The translations under genes and the position numbers were made by a program. 5,801 nt of DNA from an uncultured Anaeroplasma sp. (GTDB lineage Bacteria; Bacillota_I; Bacilli_A; Acholeplasmatales; Anaeroplasmataceae), in the NCBI GenBank assembly GCA_934216145.1, contig CAKQBG010000078.1, positions 1 to 5,801 on the forward strand, in the 5' to 3' direction. Numbering within the stretch: position 1 is the first letter of the stretch; each line of letters begins with the position of its first letter. The notes under the pieces are model-generated. The model was not told where the DNA came from. It saw only the letters and a list, made by a program, of their open reading frames with translations, and made no database searches. Below, one piece after another: positions 1 to 5,801 of the stretch.

Positions 1-36
1 GGGTCTCTTTCCAGATTTTAAACTGGTTTGAAACCC
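1..36. repeat. Inverted repeat / hairpin beyond the 3' end of the binding-protein gene
   Basis: Bases 1-7 pair with 30-36 and bases 11-14 (CCAG) pair with 23-26 (CTGG). The two helices are separated by a symmetric 3x3 internal loop. On the minus strand pair 5/32 is a G-U wobble, whereas on the plus strand it is a C/A mismatch, which slightly favours minus-strand RNA. Reading plus, the arm is followed by CATTTTTG, so a weak terminator for a gene entering from the left is also possible. The left edge of the window cuts the context, so the role is undecided. Confidence 0.4.
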
Positions 37-51
37 CATTTTTGTTTATCT

Positions 52-84
52 AGGACTGATTATTTCTTCACAGCCCCTTTTTTT
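52..84 (+). terminator. Possible weak rho-independent terminator for a convergent gene to the left
   Basis: Bases 53-58 (GGACTG) pair with 71-76 (CAGCCC) across a 12-base loop, with one A/C mismatch at 55/74. Seven T residues follow at 78-84. As minus-strand RNA the same stem has a G-U pair instead of the mismatch, but no U-tract follows in that direction. No plus-strand gene is visible in the window, so this would serve a gene outside it. It starts just past the end of the binding-protein gene (stop codon 83-85). Confidence 0.25.
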
Positions 85-448
85 ATTCATGTAATACATA
101 ATTACTACCTAAATCAATAATCCTATTTGCTTCAATATCAAACTCTTTAGCAATATATTCTATACTCTTATCTCCTCTAATAAACATTTGCATATATTTA
201 TTAAATATATTCCTAATATCAAGCCAATTAGAAATATCACCATAAAAATCAATACATTCTACATCATTATCAATATATTTTTGATATTGAGTTAAAAAAT
301 CACTATACTTGTTTCTTATTTTCCTACTAACAAGAATTAGAGAGGTTGAATAATCTAAAAATTCCGATTCATAAATATATTTTAAAAGCTTTTTCGCTAC
401 CTCAAGCTTCTTACTATCATTATTATCAAAAATTAAAAAACCAGTTAA
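83..448 (-). pseudogene. C-terminal part (121 aa) of the solute-binding lipoprotein, in the -1 frame
   Basis: Reading the minus strand from 448 (codon TTA at 446-448) gives 121 codons without a stop, ending with TAA at 83-85. The first residues, LTGFLIFDNND followed by KKLEVAKKLLKYIYE, match the usual C-lobe region of family 1 solute-binding proteins (a hydrophobic G-F-x-x-F strand, then a K/A-rich helix). The end, with FIRGDKSIEYIAKE, matches the usual final helices. Joined to the 311 residues upstream it gives 432 aa, a normal length for the family. No start codon with a ribosome site lies at its beginning, so it can only be made by frameshifting from the upstream frame. If no shift occurs it is the dead tail of a broken gene. 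That this is the missing C-terminus is secure; whether it is translated is not known. Confidence 0.8.
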
Positions 449-1380
449 AAATTCTGTTTTCCTCCTTCTACTGACGGAAAATTTACTAAACCATAATTAC
501 TAAATTCCTTTTCAAAAATAGCATTACATATAAAAATACCTAATTGATTGTTTTTAAATAAGCTATAATTATCAAGAATATCAAGCTCATCAGCATATTC
601 AGGCATATATCTATTATTAATACAATCTCTAATCCACCTAAGACCTGATAATCCTTCACTAGATTCAAGATTAAATCTACCATTACTATCTAAAAAGCTT
701 GCTCCTCTAGATCTAAGTAAACTCATAATATGAGTATCTTCCTGATTGCTTAGAGCATACATCATCATTGGGTATGATAGCTCATCCATACTTTCTCTTA
801 AGCTTTTTAATATATAATCCCATTCTTCTAATGTCCAACTAGAAATAGCTGATTCATTAACATATTTATTTAAACCAGCTTTATTAAATAAATCAATATT
901 ATACATTAATACATTTTGCCTATATAAATATGGCATCATATATATTTTATCATTAATTCTACTACTATCCCAAAATCTAGAATAAACATCATTCTTTAAT
1001 TCAATAGAAATTATATCATCTAATGAAATAGCTCTTCCTAAATAAACATGACTTCTCATAGTAAAATAATCATCAAATAAAATATCACAAGCATTATCAG
1101 TACCATATGCTGCATCAATAACACCATATTCTAATTCATTTTCATATTGTGATACATTTATATTTAAATTATATTCATTAGAATACTTTTCAATAAATGA
1201 TTTTGTTATTTTCATTAAAAGATCATATCCACTCTCAACATCATCCTTTATTACAGAACCATTTAATGTTAAAAATGGTACTTTTAAATTTAAAGTTATA
1301 ACATCATTATTTCTACAACCTACTAAATTAATAGTAAAAATAATTAGTATAAGCATTATAAATATAAATCTTCTCTTCAT
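445..1380 (-). CDS. Extracellular solute-binding lipoprotein (ABC-type, family 1), frame-interrupted; N-terminal 311 aa
   Basis: This is a secreted, membrane-anchored binding protein of the type that captures sugars or related solutes outside the cell. Residues 1-21 form a lipoprotein signal peptide (MKRR, a hydrophobic stretch, then lipobox LVGC with Cys22 as the lipidation site). Family features are INDKIYMMPY (142-151), LMYNIDLF (158-165), the hinge-region WTLEEW (182-187) and LFKNNQLGIF (274-283). The ATG at 1378-1380 overlaps the kinase stop as ATGA, with AGGAAAG eight bases upstream, so translation is probably coupled to the kinase. The frame stops at 445-447 right after FPSVEGGKQNF, in mid-domain. 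The remaining 121 residues lie in the -1 frame from 448. The break falls in a run of five T on the coding strand (447-451). No permease or ATPase gene is adjacent. The substrate cannot be read from the sequence. The family call is firm; functionality depends on the frame break. Confidence 0.85.
   Translation of the reverse strand: MKRRFIFIMLILIIFTINLVGCRNNDVITLNLKVPFLTLNGSVIKDDVESGYDLLMKITKSFIEKYSNEYNLNINVSQYENELEYGVIDAAYGTDNACDILFDDYFTMRSHVYLGRAISLDDIISIELKNDVYSRFWDSSRINDKIYMMPYLYRQNVLMYNIDLFNKAGLNKYVNESAISSWTLEEWDYILKSLRESMDELSYPMMMYALSNQEDTHIMSLLRSRGASFLDSNGRFNLESSEGLSGLRWIRDCINNRYMPEYADELDILDNYSLFKNNQLGIFICNAIFEKEFSNYGLVNFPSVEGGKQNF
447..467 (-). other. Frame-break site: T5 run preceded by Shine-Dalgarno-like sequence
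   Basis: On the coding strand, AAGGAGG (461-467) is followed after ten bases by the codon TTT (448-450) and then TAA (445-447). A -1 slip of Phe-tRNA from TTT to the overlapping TTT within the T5 run restores the frame into LTGFL. A Shine-Dalgarno-like element about 10 nt before a slip site is the arrangement that stimulates -1 frameshifting in E. coli dnaX. However, the SD-like bases also simply encode the Glu-Gly-Gly of a motif common in this family, and T5 is a weak slip site. Mutation or a one-base sequence error explains the break equally well. Confidence 0.4.
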
Positions 1381-3479
1381 CCTAAATACTTTCCTATCAC
1401 TTTGATTAAATTATCTATTCTAATAGGCTTAGTTATATAATCATTCATTCCTATAGCTAACCCCTTTTTACTATCGTCAATAAATGCATTCGCACTCATT
1501 GCGATAATAGGAATATTTATATAATACTCATCCTTCATTCCTCTAATTTTACTTGTAGTAGTATAACCATCCATAATAGGCATTGTTATATCCATTAAAA
1601 TGATATCAAATGATTTATCCTTACTAATAATATCAAAACACTCTTTACCATTATTAGCTATAACAATACCTATTCCAATATCCTTTAATGCTACTCTAAC
1701 AATATCCTGGTTTAATTCATTATCATCAACTAATAAAATTCTTTTACCACTAAAGCTTTTGTTTATACTTTGATTACTTTCTTCTAATTTAATTTTCTTA
1801 TCAATAACTAAAGGAATCTCAACTGTAAATTTTGAACCTATATTTTCCTTACTTTCACACTTTATAGTACCATTCATAATATCAACAAGACTCTTAGTTA
1901 TAGCCATTCCTAAACCAGTTCCTTGAATATTATTAGAATTTCTTTCCTCCCTAGTAAATGGCTCAAATATTTTATCTATAAATTCACTTTTAATTCCTAT
2001 TCCATTATCAGTAAAAACAAATTTATAAATACTATTATTTTGACTTATATCTAAGCTAACTTTCCCATAAGCTTTAGTATATTTAATCGCATTTGATAAA
2101 ACATTTAATATAATTTTACTTAATCTAACTCTATCACAAATTATATTATCATCTATTACATCATAATTAATCTTAAAATTAATTTTCTTCTTTTCAATAC
2201 TATTACTAACAATAGTAACATTACTATTAATAATATCCTTTAGACTTTCATTACTTTTATTTAAAATAACTCTTCCACTTTCAATTCTACTCATATCTAA
2301 AATATCATTAATTAAATTTAATAAATATTCAGATGAATTACTAATCTTATTTAAATAATTTAAAATTAGCTTAGAATTATCATAATGATTAATAGCTAAA
2401 TCAGTATAACCAATTATCGCATTCATAGGTGTACGAATATCATGCGACATATTATTTAAAAAGGTTGTCTTTGCCTTATTAGCAACTCTCGCATCATCTA
2501 ATGCATGAGATAAGATTATATTATAATTCTTCTCCTTCTCCTCTTTTTCCTTTATTAGCTTAAATTTATTACTAATAAAAATAATTAATATTATTAAAAT
2601 AACAAAAACAGATATAATAGATACTAGGCTTAATTCTATTGTTAAAGGAGAAAAAGCATCAATCGGCACCTGAGAAACAAAATACCAATCAGTTCCCTCT
2701 AATCCTACTATATAAATTACATATTTAATGTCATTAATTGTAGAATAAAAAATATAACCATCACTAAAGTTAGCATTCTCCTTTATTGTATTAATTTCAT
2801 TAGAATCAATATTCAAATAATTATAAAAATTATCTCTTTGGCTATTACTATCCGTTCTATTAACATTCACAATAAAAGCGCCATCACTATCAATAAGGCT
2901 ACTAAAACCCTTACCGTTAAAGCTATATATTTTAAATTCATCATTAAGCCTATTTATATAAAATCTAGTATAAGCATAATCTATTTTCATTTCATTAATA
3001 TAAAAATCTTTAAACCTTGTACCAATTATTAAATATTCTTTTCTTCCCTCAATAATTGAAAAATCATAATCATCATAGTATATCGCAAAATTACCATCAT
3101 AAATATTAATAATATTATAAATTTTTAAATCATTGTTAATTTCACCAGTACTAGAATAAGTAACTTTATCAGAATTAATTAAATAGGTAGTGCTTTCAGT
3201 AGATAGACTATTTACAGCCTGTAATACCTTAATAATATCCTTTTCAGTAGATAAATTATATTTTTTCACAAAGGTTGATATATAATTAAATGATTCCCAA
3301 TGAGATTCTAAAGAATTTTTTAATACCTTTTTATCATGAACCGCAATTTCCTTTAAGGTTTCAATATTTGTATCAACAACTATTTTTGAAATTATATGTT
3401 CTGACCCAATTATAAAAAATACAACAAAAAATATACTGATAACAATATCAATTAAAACATTCTTGCCTATCCTTCCCAC
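1377..3479 (-). CDS. Membrane hybrid sensor histidine kinase with C-terminal receiver domain
   Basis: This is a membrane kinase that autophosphorylates a histidine and passes the phosphate to its own receiver. Counted from the GTG at 3477-3479 (700 aa): TM helix about 6-25; a long extracellular sensor region about 26-282, Cache-like in its final strands (GTDWYFVSQVP); TM helix about 283-303; a short charged linker; HisKA with H-box MSHDIRTPMN, phospho-acceptor His346; HATPase with N-box LNVLSNAIKYT (Asn463), G1 DNGIGI (491-496), F-box IFEPF and G2 GTGLG (520-524). The receiver has acidic pair Asp585/Asp586, phospho-acceptor Asp630 (IILMD), Ser663 and Lys684. All key residues are present, so it should be active. 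There is no HPt or DNA-binding domain, so another protein must relay the output. GTG is preferred because GGGAG (3488-3492) lies eight bases upstream; an in-frame TTG at 3492-3494 has no well-placed ribosome site. The stop overlaps the binding-protein ATG by four bases. The ligand is unknown. Confidence 0.95.
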   Translation of the reverse strand: MGRIGKNVLIDIVISIFFVVFFIIGSEHIISKIVVDTNIETLKEIAVHDKKVLKNSLESHWESFNYISTFVKKYNLSTEKDIIKVLQAVNSLSTESTTYLINSDKVTYSSTGEINNDLKIYNIINIYDGNFAIYYDDYDFSIIEGRKEYLIIGTRFKDFYINEMKIDYAYTRFYINRLNDEFKIYSFNGKGFSSLIDSDGAFIVNVNRTDSNSQRDNFYNYLNIDSNEINTIKENANFSDGYIFYSTINDIKYVIYIVGLEGTDWYFVSQVPIDAFSPLTIELSLVSIISVFVILIILIIFISNKFKLIKEKEEKEKNYNIILSHALDDARVANKAKTTFLNNMSHDIRTPMNAIIGYTDLAINHYDNSKLILNYLNKISNSSEYLLNLINDILDMSRIESGRVILNKSNESLKDIINSNVTIVSNSIEKKKINFKINYDVIDDNIICDRVRLSKIILNVLSNAIKYTKAYGKVSLDISQNNSIYKFVFTDNGIGIKSEFIDKIFEPFTREERNSNNIQGTGLGMAITKSLVDIMNGTIKCESKENIGSKFTVEIPLVIDKKIKLEESNQSINKSFSGKRILLVDDNELNQDIVRVALKDIGIGIVIANNGKECFDIISKDKSFDIILMDITMPIMDGYTTTSKIRGMKDEYYINIPIIAMSANAFIDDSKKGLAIGMNDYITKPIRIDNLIKVIGKYLG

Positions 3480-3524
3480 ATTTCCATCTCCCAATTAAGT
3501 AGTACATTATCCTAATATTCATTA

Positions 3525-3530
3525 ATTATA
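3525..3530 (-). promoter_or_regulatory. Possible -10 box of the kinase/binding-protein operon
   Basis: A perfect TATAAT lies on the minus strand 45 bases before the kinase GTG and downstream of the rubrerythrin terminator, so the operon should have its own promoter here. No good -35 sits at 17 bases: the positions read ACAGGA. A TTGACA-like TCGACA at 3541-3546 is only 10 bases away. The surrounding sequence is AT-rich, so a chance match is possible. Confidence 0.4.
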
Positions 3531-3571
3531 CATATTTTTTTGTCGAATCCTGTATCATTTTGATTTATTAA

Positions 3572-3610
3572 GAAAAAAAAGAAAAGACCTACTAAATTAA
3601 TAGTAGATCT
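3572..3610 (-). terminator. Rho-independent terminator of the rubrerythrin gene
   Basis: On the minus strand AGATCTACTA (3601-3610) pairs with TAGTAGGTCT (3585-3594). This gives a ten-base-pair stem with one U-G wobble and a six-base loop. It is followed by a T-rich tract of 12 T and one C (3572-3584). It starts about 20 bases after the rubrerythrin stop codon and separates that gene from the kinase operon. Confidence 0.92.
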
Positions 3611-3629
3611 AATCTAAAATTGATAAATT

Positions 3630-4169
3630 TTAATAGTTCTCAGCACAAATTTCAAAATAACTTTGAGGATGATTACAAACAGGACATACATCAGGAGCCT
3701 TCTTTCCTACAACGATATGACCACAGTTTCTACATTCCCAAATCTTAATCTCGCTCTTTTCAAAAACTTCGCTATTATCAAGATTTCTAAGTAAAGCACG
3801 ATATCTTTCCTCGTGATGCTTTTCAATTGCTCCAACAGCTCTAAACTTTTTAGTTAAATCTAAAAAGCCTTCCTCTTCAGCTGTTTTCGCAAATTCCTCA
3901 TACATATCAGTCCACTCATAGTTTTCTCCGTCAGCTGCTGACTCTAAATTAGACTTTGTATCACCAATTCCAGCTAATTCCTTAAACCACATTTTAGCGT
4001 GTTCTTTTTCATTTTCAGCAGTTTGTAAGAAAATTGCAGCCATTTGCTCAAATCCTTCCTTTTTAGCTACTGAAGCGAAATATGTGTACTTATTTCTAGC
4101 CTGTGATTCTCCTGAAAATGCCTCCTGTAGATTTTTCTCTGTTTTTGTTCCAGCATATTTGTTTACCAT
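3630..4169 (-). CDS. rbr: Rubrerythrin
   Basis: This is a cytoplasmic non-haem iron protein that reduces hydrogen peroxide to water, protecting anaerobes against oxidative stress with electrons from a rubredoxin/NADH route. The 179 residues carry the N-terminal four-helix diiron domain (about 1-140): Glu21 in [10 protein letters not shown], the ExxH pair Glu54/His57, the AEEEGF segment (97-102) supplying further Glu ligands, and the second ExxH pair Glu116/His119. A C-terminal rubredoxin-like iron site follows, with Cys146, Cys149, Cys162 and Cys165 as two CxxC pairs. Order and length are those of classic rubrerythrin, and nothing is missing. The ATG has GGAGG (4175-4179) five bases upstream. 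The gene stands alone, between its own promoter and its own terminator. Its G/C is higher than in the neighbouring genes, as is common for a strongly expressed conserved gene. Confidence 0.97.
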   Translation of the reverse strand: MVNKYAGTKTEKNLQEAFSGESQARNKYTYFASVAKKEGFEQMAAIFLQTAENEKEHAKMWFKELAGIGDTKSNLESAADGENYEWTDMYEEFAKTAEEEGFLDLTKKFRAVGAIEKHHEERYRALLRNLDNSEVFEKSEIKIWECRNCGHIVVGKKAPDVCPVCNHPQSYFEICAENY

Positions 4170-4213
4170 ATTAACCTCCGTATTTTATTTTTTTAAAGTA
4201 TTCTTATATAATT

Positions 4214-4241
4214 ATTATAAATCAATAAAATATAAAGTCAA
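4214..4241 (-). promoter_or_regulatory. Sigma-A type promoter of rubrerythrin
   Basis: On the minus strand -35 TTGACT (4236-4241) and -10 TATAAT (4214-4219) are separated by 16 bases. Transcription would start near 4207, giving a short leader of about 40 bases that includes the GGAGG ribosome site. I see no clear PerR-like operator palindrome overlapping it. Confidence 0.75.
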
Positions 4242-4279
4242 TTTTGAATTATTTATTTAAAAAAGCTTCCTTAATCATT

Positions 4280-4813
4280 TTATATGGTCCCAAAAAAAAT
4301 ATTATCATGTTCTAAAATAACAGAATTCTTATTAACCTCAAAACTCATATCATTTCTAGTTATAGTTAAAATAGATATTTGATATTTATCCTTAAAGTCA
4401 CTCTCACTTAATGGTTTATCAATTAATTCTACTGGAATTTTATTAACAATAATATTAGCCATTGCTTGATTACCATAATTATCTATTATATCAATAACAT
4501 TTTCCTTTGATACATTAACAAGCTCACTATTATCATTTTTAACATTAGAAAATAAATCCTTAATAGCCTGTTGTTCACCGAAAGCAACAATAACATCATT
4601 TTTTTGAATAATTGTATCCTTAGAAACCTTAATAACTCTATTTTTTCTTTTAATTATCATTGCATTTAAATTATAATTAGCTTTTAAATTACTCTCAGCT
4701 AATGATTTATCTAATATCGCTTCAGGTAATGAATTTAAATATATTTCAGCAATTGCAGATTTTCCATATACATCTAATAATATTATAATATTTTCATATT
4801 TACCATTAGTTAA
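4280..4813 (-). pseudogene. Truncated protein with two tandem TrkA-C (RCK-C) domains; 5' end cut off
   Basis: The minus frame is open for 177 residues, from Leu at 4811-4813 to the TAA at 4280-4282. An in-frame TAA at 4814-4816 closes it upstream. There are two homologous repeats. One starts near 4795 (ENIIILLDVYG, then LPEAILDKSLAESNL, then KNDVIVAFG). The other starts near 4504 (ENVIDIIDNYG, then IPVELIDKPLSESDF, then EHDNIFFG), 97 residues later. They match TrkA-C domains, small regulatory modules of K+ and other ion transporters that can bind ligands such as c-di-AMP. The first Met (4658-4660) lies inside repeat 1, after its core strands, and has no ribosome site, so it is not a real start. 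No other ATG, GTG or TTG occurs in frame. Related Firmicute proteins have a membrane N-terminal part, which would lie beyond the mobile element. Function and expression of this remnant are doubtful. Confidence 0.75.
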
Positions 4814-4822
4814 TTATTCGTG
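4790..4822. other. Probable junction between host gene and mobile element (attachment site region)
   Basis: Coding similarity to the TrkA-C repeat runs to about 4808-4813. The sequence then turns into the richer-G/C element, which ends with the recombinase gene. Recombinases of the TnpX/TndX type cross over at a GA dinucleotide. On the minus strand GA occurs at 4794-4795 and 4818-4819, so either could be the core. If the crossover was at 4818-4819, the in-frame TAA at 4814-4816 would be host sequence, which argues for a site slightly further left. The other end of the element is outside the window, so the exact core cannot be fixed. Confidence 0.4.
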
Positions 4823-4875
4823 GGGAATTTTCGGGTAGGTAGGTTTTAATTGCCTACCCGCTTTACATTCCCGCG
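4819..4875. repeat. Compound inverted repeat at the element edge
   Basis: The core arms CGGGTAGG (4832-4839) and CCTACCCG (4853-4860) pair perfectly around a 13-base loop. Outer arms GGGAAT (4823-4828) and ATTCCC (4867-4872) extend it, and CG at 4819-4820 can pair with CG at 4874-4875. GGTAGGTAGG also makes a short direct repeat. No T-run follows on either strand, so it is not a classical terminator. It may be a transcript end or processing structure for the recombinase, or part of the recombinase-binding att arm. Confidence 0.55.
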
Positions 4876-4879
4876 TGCT

Positions 4880-5801
4880 TTAATATGAATTATACTGCGG
4901 TAAATTGATTGCGCCTACGAATTTATAGATAATTTCTACTTCCTGCATTTTTCTGCCGTCGTATTTCTCGGTTTCGCCGATATAAATCTTTTCAATGAAA
5001 CTGTTGAGAATTTCCGGCGTCAACTCTTCGATTTCTGTATAACTTTTTACAACTTTCAGGAACTTTGAGAGTTTTTCTTCTTCCTGAACCGATGATGCAA
5101 GAGCGTTTTTGAGCTCTTGGATTTTCGTTTTCAGATCGTTACATTCGTCCTCGTAAGATTTTGCAAGAAAGTCAAATCGTTCGTCGGTGATTCTGCCGTT
5201 TACGTTATCTTCGTAAAGTTTACGGATAATTTTGCCGATTTCTTCCTGTCTTTCGGAAAGCCGTTTTAATTCGGCTTTTGTTTTAGCCTGAAACTTTACC
5301 GTTTCTCTTTTAGAACCGGACAAATATTCGTCCGTAAATTCTTTTTCGTGAAGAAAAACGTATTCGCATACTTTTTGCAAATCTTCTTTAACTATCGTTT
5401 CAATGTCGGATACCAAAATTCGATGGCAACTACACAAGCCTTTCTTTTTCTTGCGATAGGTCGCACAAGAAAAATTGTCCATTTTTCTGTTTCGTGCCAC
5501 ACACTGAATCGTTAAATGATTGCCGCAGTCGGCACAGTAGAGCAATCCCGAAAACATATTTGGCTCATTGTATTTTGTTCGGGCGCGTTTTACTTTTCGC
5601 ATTTGCTGTACCGTTTCAAAAGTTTTTTCGTCTATAATCGGTTCTTGCGTATTACGGTAGATTATCCAATCTTCCTTGGGCAAACGAATTTGCTTTTTTG
5701 TTTTATAGGATTTTACTGCCGTCTGAAAATTTACTGTATGTCCCGCGTATGCCGTTTGATCTAAAATATATTTAATACTCATCGAATCCCATATTTCAGG
5801 G
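4880..5801 (-). CDS. Large serine recombinase, TnpX/TndX-like, C-terminal part (5' end outside window)
   Basis: This is a site-specific DNA recombinase that excises and integrates a mobile element through a serine-DNA link. Only the C-terminal portion is here. The frame is open to the right edge: PEIWDS precedes the Met at 5780-5782, so that Met is internal. The catalytic serine domain lies beyond the window. Counting from that Met: the end of the recombinase domain (1-62, with the hallmark YILDQTAYAGHTVNF and a later PIIDEKTFETVQ); a zinc ribbon with Cys83, Cys86, Cys106 and Cys117 or Cys119; a long charged coiled coil (about 163-245); and a C-terminal segment (TPEILNSFIEKIYIGE, then EVEIIYKF) typical of the DUF4368 tail of Tn4451/Tn5397-type recombinases. 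The coiled coil normally controls synapsis and direction. The stop is at 4880-4882. The family call is firm; the exact element is unknown. Confidence 0.92.
   Translation of the reverse strand, partial: PEIWDSMSIKYILDQTAYAGHTVNFQTAVKSYKTKKQIRLPKEDWIIYRNTQEPIIDEKTFETVQQMRKVKRARTKYNEPNMFSGLLYCADCGNHLTIQCVARNRKMDNFSCATYRKKKKGLCSCHRILVSDIETIVKEDLQKVCEYVFLHEKEFTDEYLSGSKRETVKFQAKTKAELKRLSERQEEIGKIIRKLYEDNVNGRITDERFDFLAKSYEDECNDLKTKIQELKNALASSVQEEEKLSKFLKVVKSYTEIEELTPEILNSFIEKIYIGETEKYDGRKMQEVEIIYKFVGAINLPQYNSY

Larger units (their letters stand above)
4817..5801. mobile_element. Left end of an integrative element carrying a large serine recombinase (partial)
   Basis: From about 4817 to the right edge the base composition and codon use change sharply from the AT-rich host: more G/C, and codons such as CTG, GCC and CGT appear. 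The only gene is a large serine recombinase whose stop codon lies about 65 bases from the presumed junction, a usual place for such genes at the end of an integrative conjugative or mobilisable transposon or prophage. The cargo lies beyond the window, so the element class cannot be stated. Confidence 0.7.

Noticed and set aside
2838..3032. Plus-strand open frame of 64 codons
   Set aside because: It lies wholly inside the kinase gene on the opposite strand, has no ribosome site, and its low-complexity I/K-rich product is what antisense of AT-rich coding DNA gives.
3541..3546. TCGACA as the -35 box for the kinase operon
   Set aside because: It is only ten bases from the TATAAT at 3525-3530, and no good -10 box lies 16-18 bases downstream of it.
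4260..4282. AAGCTT palindrome and T-run after the TrkA-C stop as a terminator
   Set aside because: The possible stem is only a few base pairs with almost no loop, so it is too weak to call.
4658..4660. ATG as the start of a 126-residue gene
   Set aside because: It falls in the middle of the first TrkA-C repeat, homology continues upstream in frame to about 4811, and there is no Shine-Dalgarno sequence before it.
5516..5764. Plus-strand open frame of 82 codons
   Set aside because: It is antisense to the zinc-ribbon and recombinase-domain part of the serine recombinase, with no family signature of its own.
5780..5782. ATG as the start of the recombinase
   Set aside because: The frame stays open to the window edge, the upstream residues PEIWDS fit the family, and the catalytic domain would be missing from such a product.

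Overview
The window reads as a low-GC Firmicute, most likely an anaerobic gut-type Clostridia or a relative. The left 4.8 kb is very AT-rich (10 G/C in 60 at 2101-2160). Its codons are strongly TTA/ATA/AAT-biased, ribosome binding sites are purine-rich, and a rubrerythrin gene points to an anaerobe coping with oxygen. All genes I support lie on the minus strand, so transcription runs from right to left. I cannot name the species.

Right to left: (1) 5801-4880 is the C-terminal part of a large serine recombinase of the TnpX/TndX kind. It is clearly richer in G/C (23 in 60 at 4921-4980) and runs off the right edge. (2) 4875-4819 is a compound inverted repeat lying between the recombinase stop codon and the point where host-like sequence resumes. 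(3) 4813-4280 is the open C-terminal remainder of a protein with two tandem TrkA-C (RCK-C) domains. It has no start codon of its own at the element side, so it looks cut by insertion of the mobile element. (4) 4169-3630 is a complete rubrerythrin with its own promoter and a strong intrinsic terminator. (5) 3479-1377 is a membrane hybrid histidine kinase with an extracellular sensor region and a C-terminal receiver. (6) 1380-83 is an extracellular solute-binding lipoprotein whose start overlaps the kinase stop (ATGA). Its reading frame breaks at a five-T run and continues in the -1 frame to a normal family-like C terminus. (7) 82-1 is non-coding and holds two inverted repeats.

The kinase and the binding protein form a two-gene, translationally coupled unit with no transporter permease or ATPase beside them. 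My inference is that the lipoprotein captures a small solute, probably a sugar or oligosaccharide, and either presents it to the kinase or is paired with it for sensing. The receiver would need a downstream phosphotransfer partner, which is not in this window. The frame break sits about 10 nt after a strong Shine-Dalgarno-like sequence, the arrangement known to stimulate -1 frameshifting in E. coli dnaX. A plain mutation or sequence error is the simpler explanation and has to be excluded first.

I see no tRNA, rRNA, CRISPR array or recognisable riboswitch. The most notable items are the interrupted binding protein, the kinase/binding-protein pair, and the element boundary inside the TrkA-C gene.
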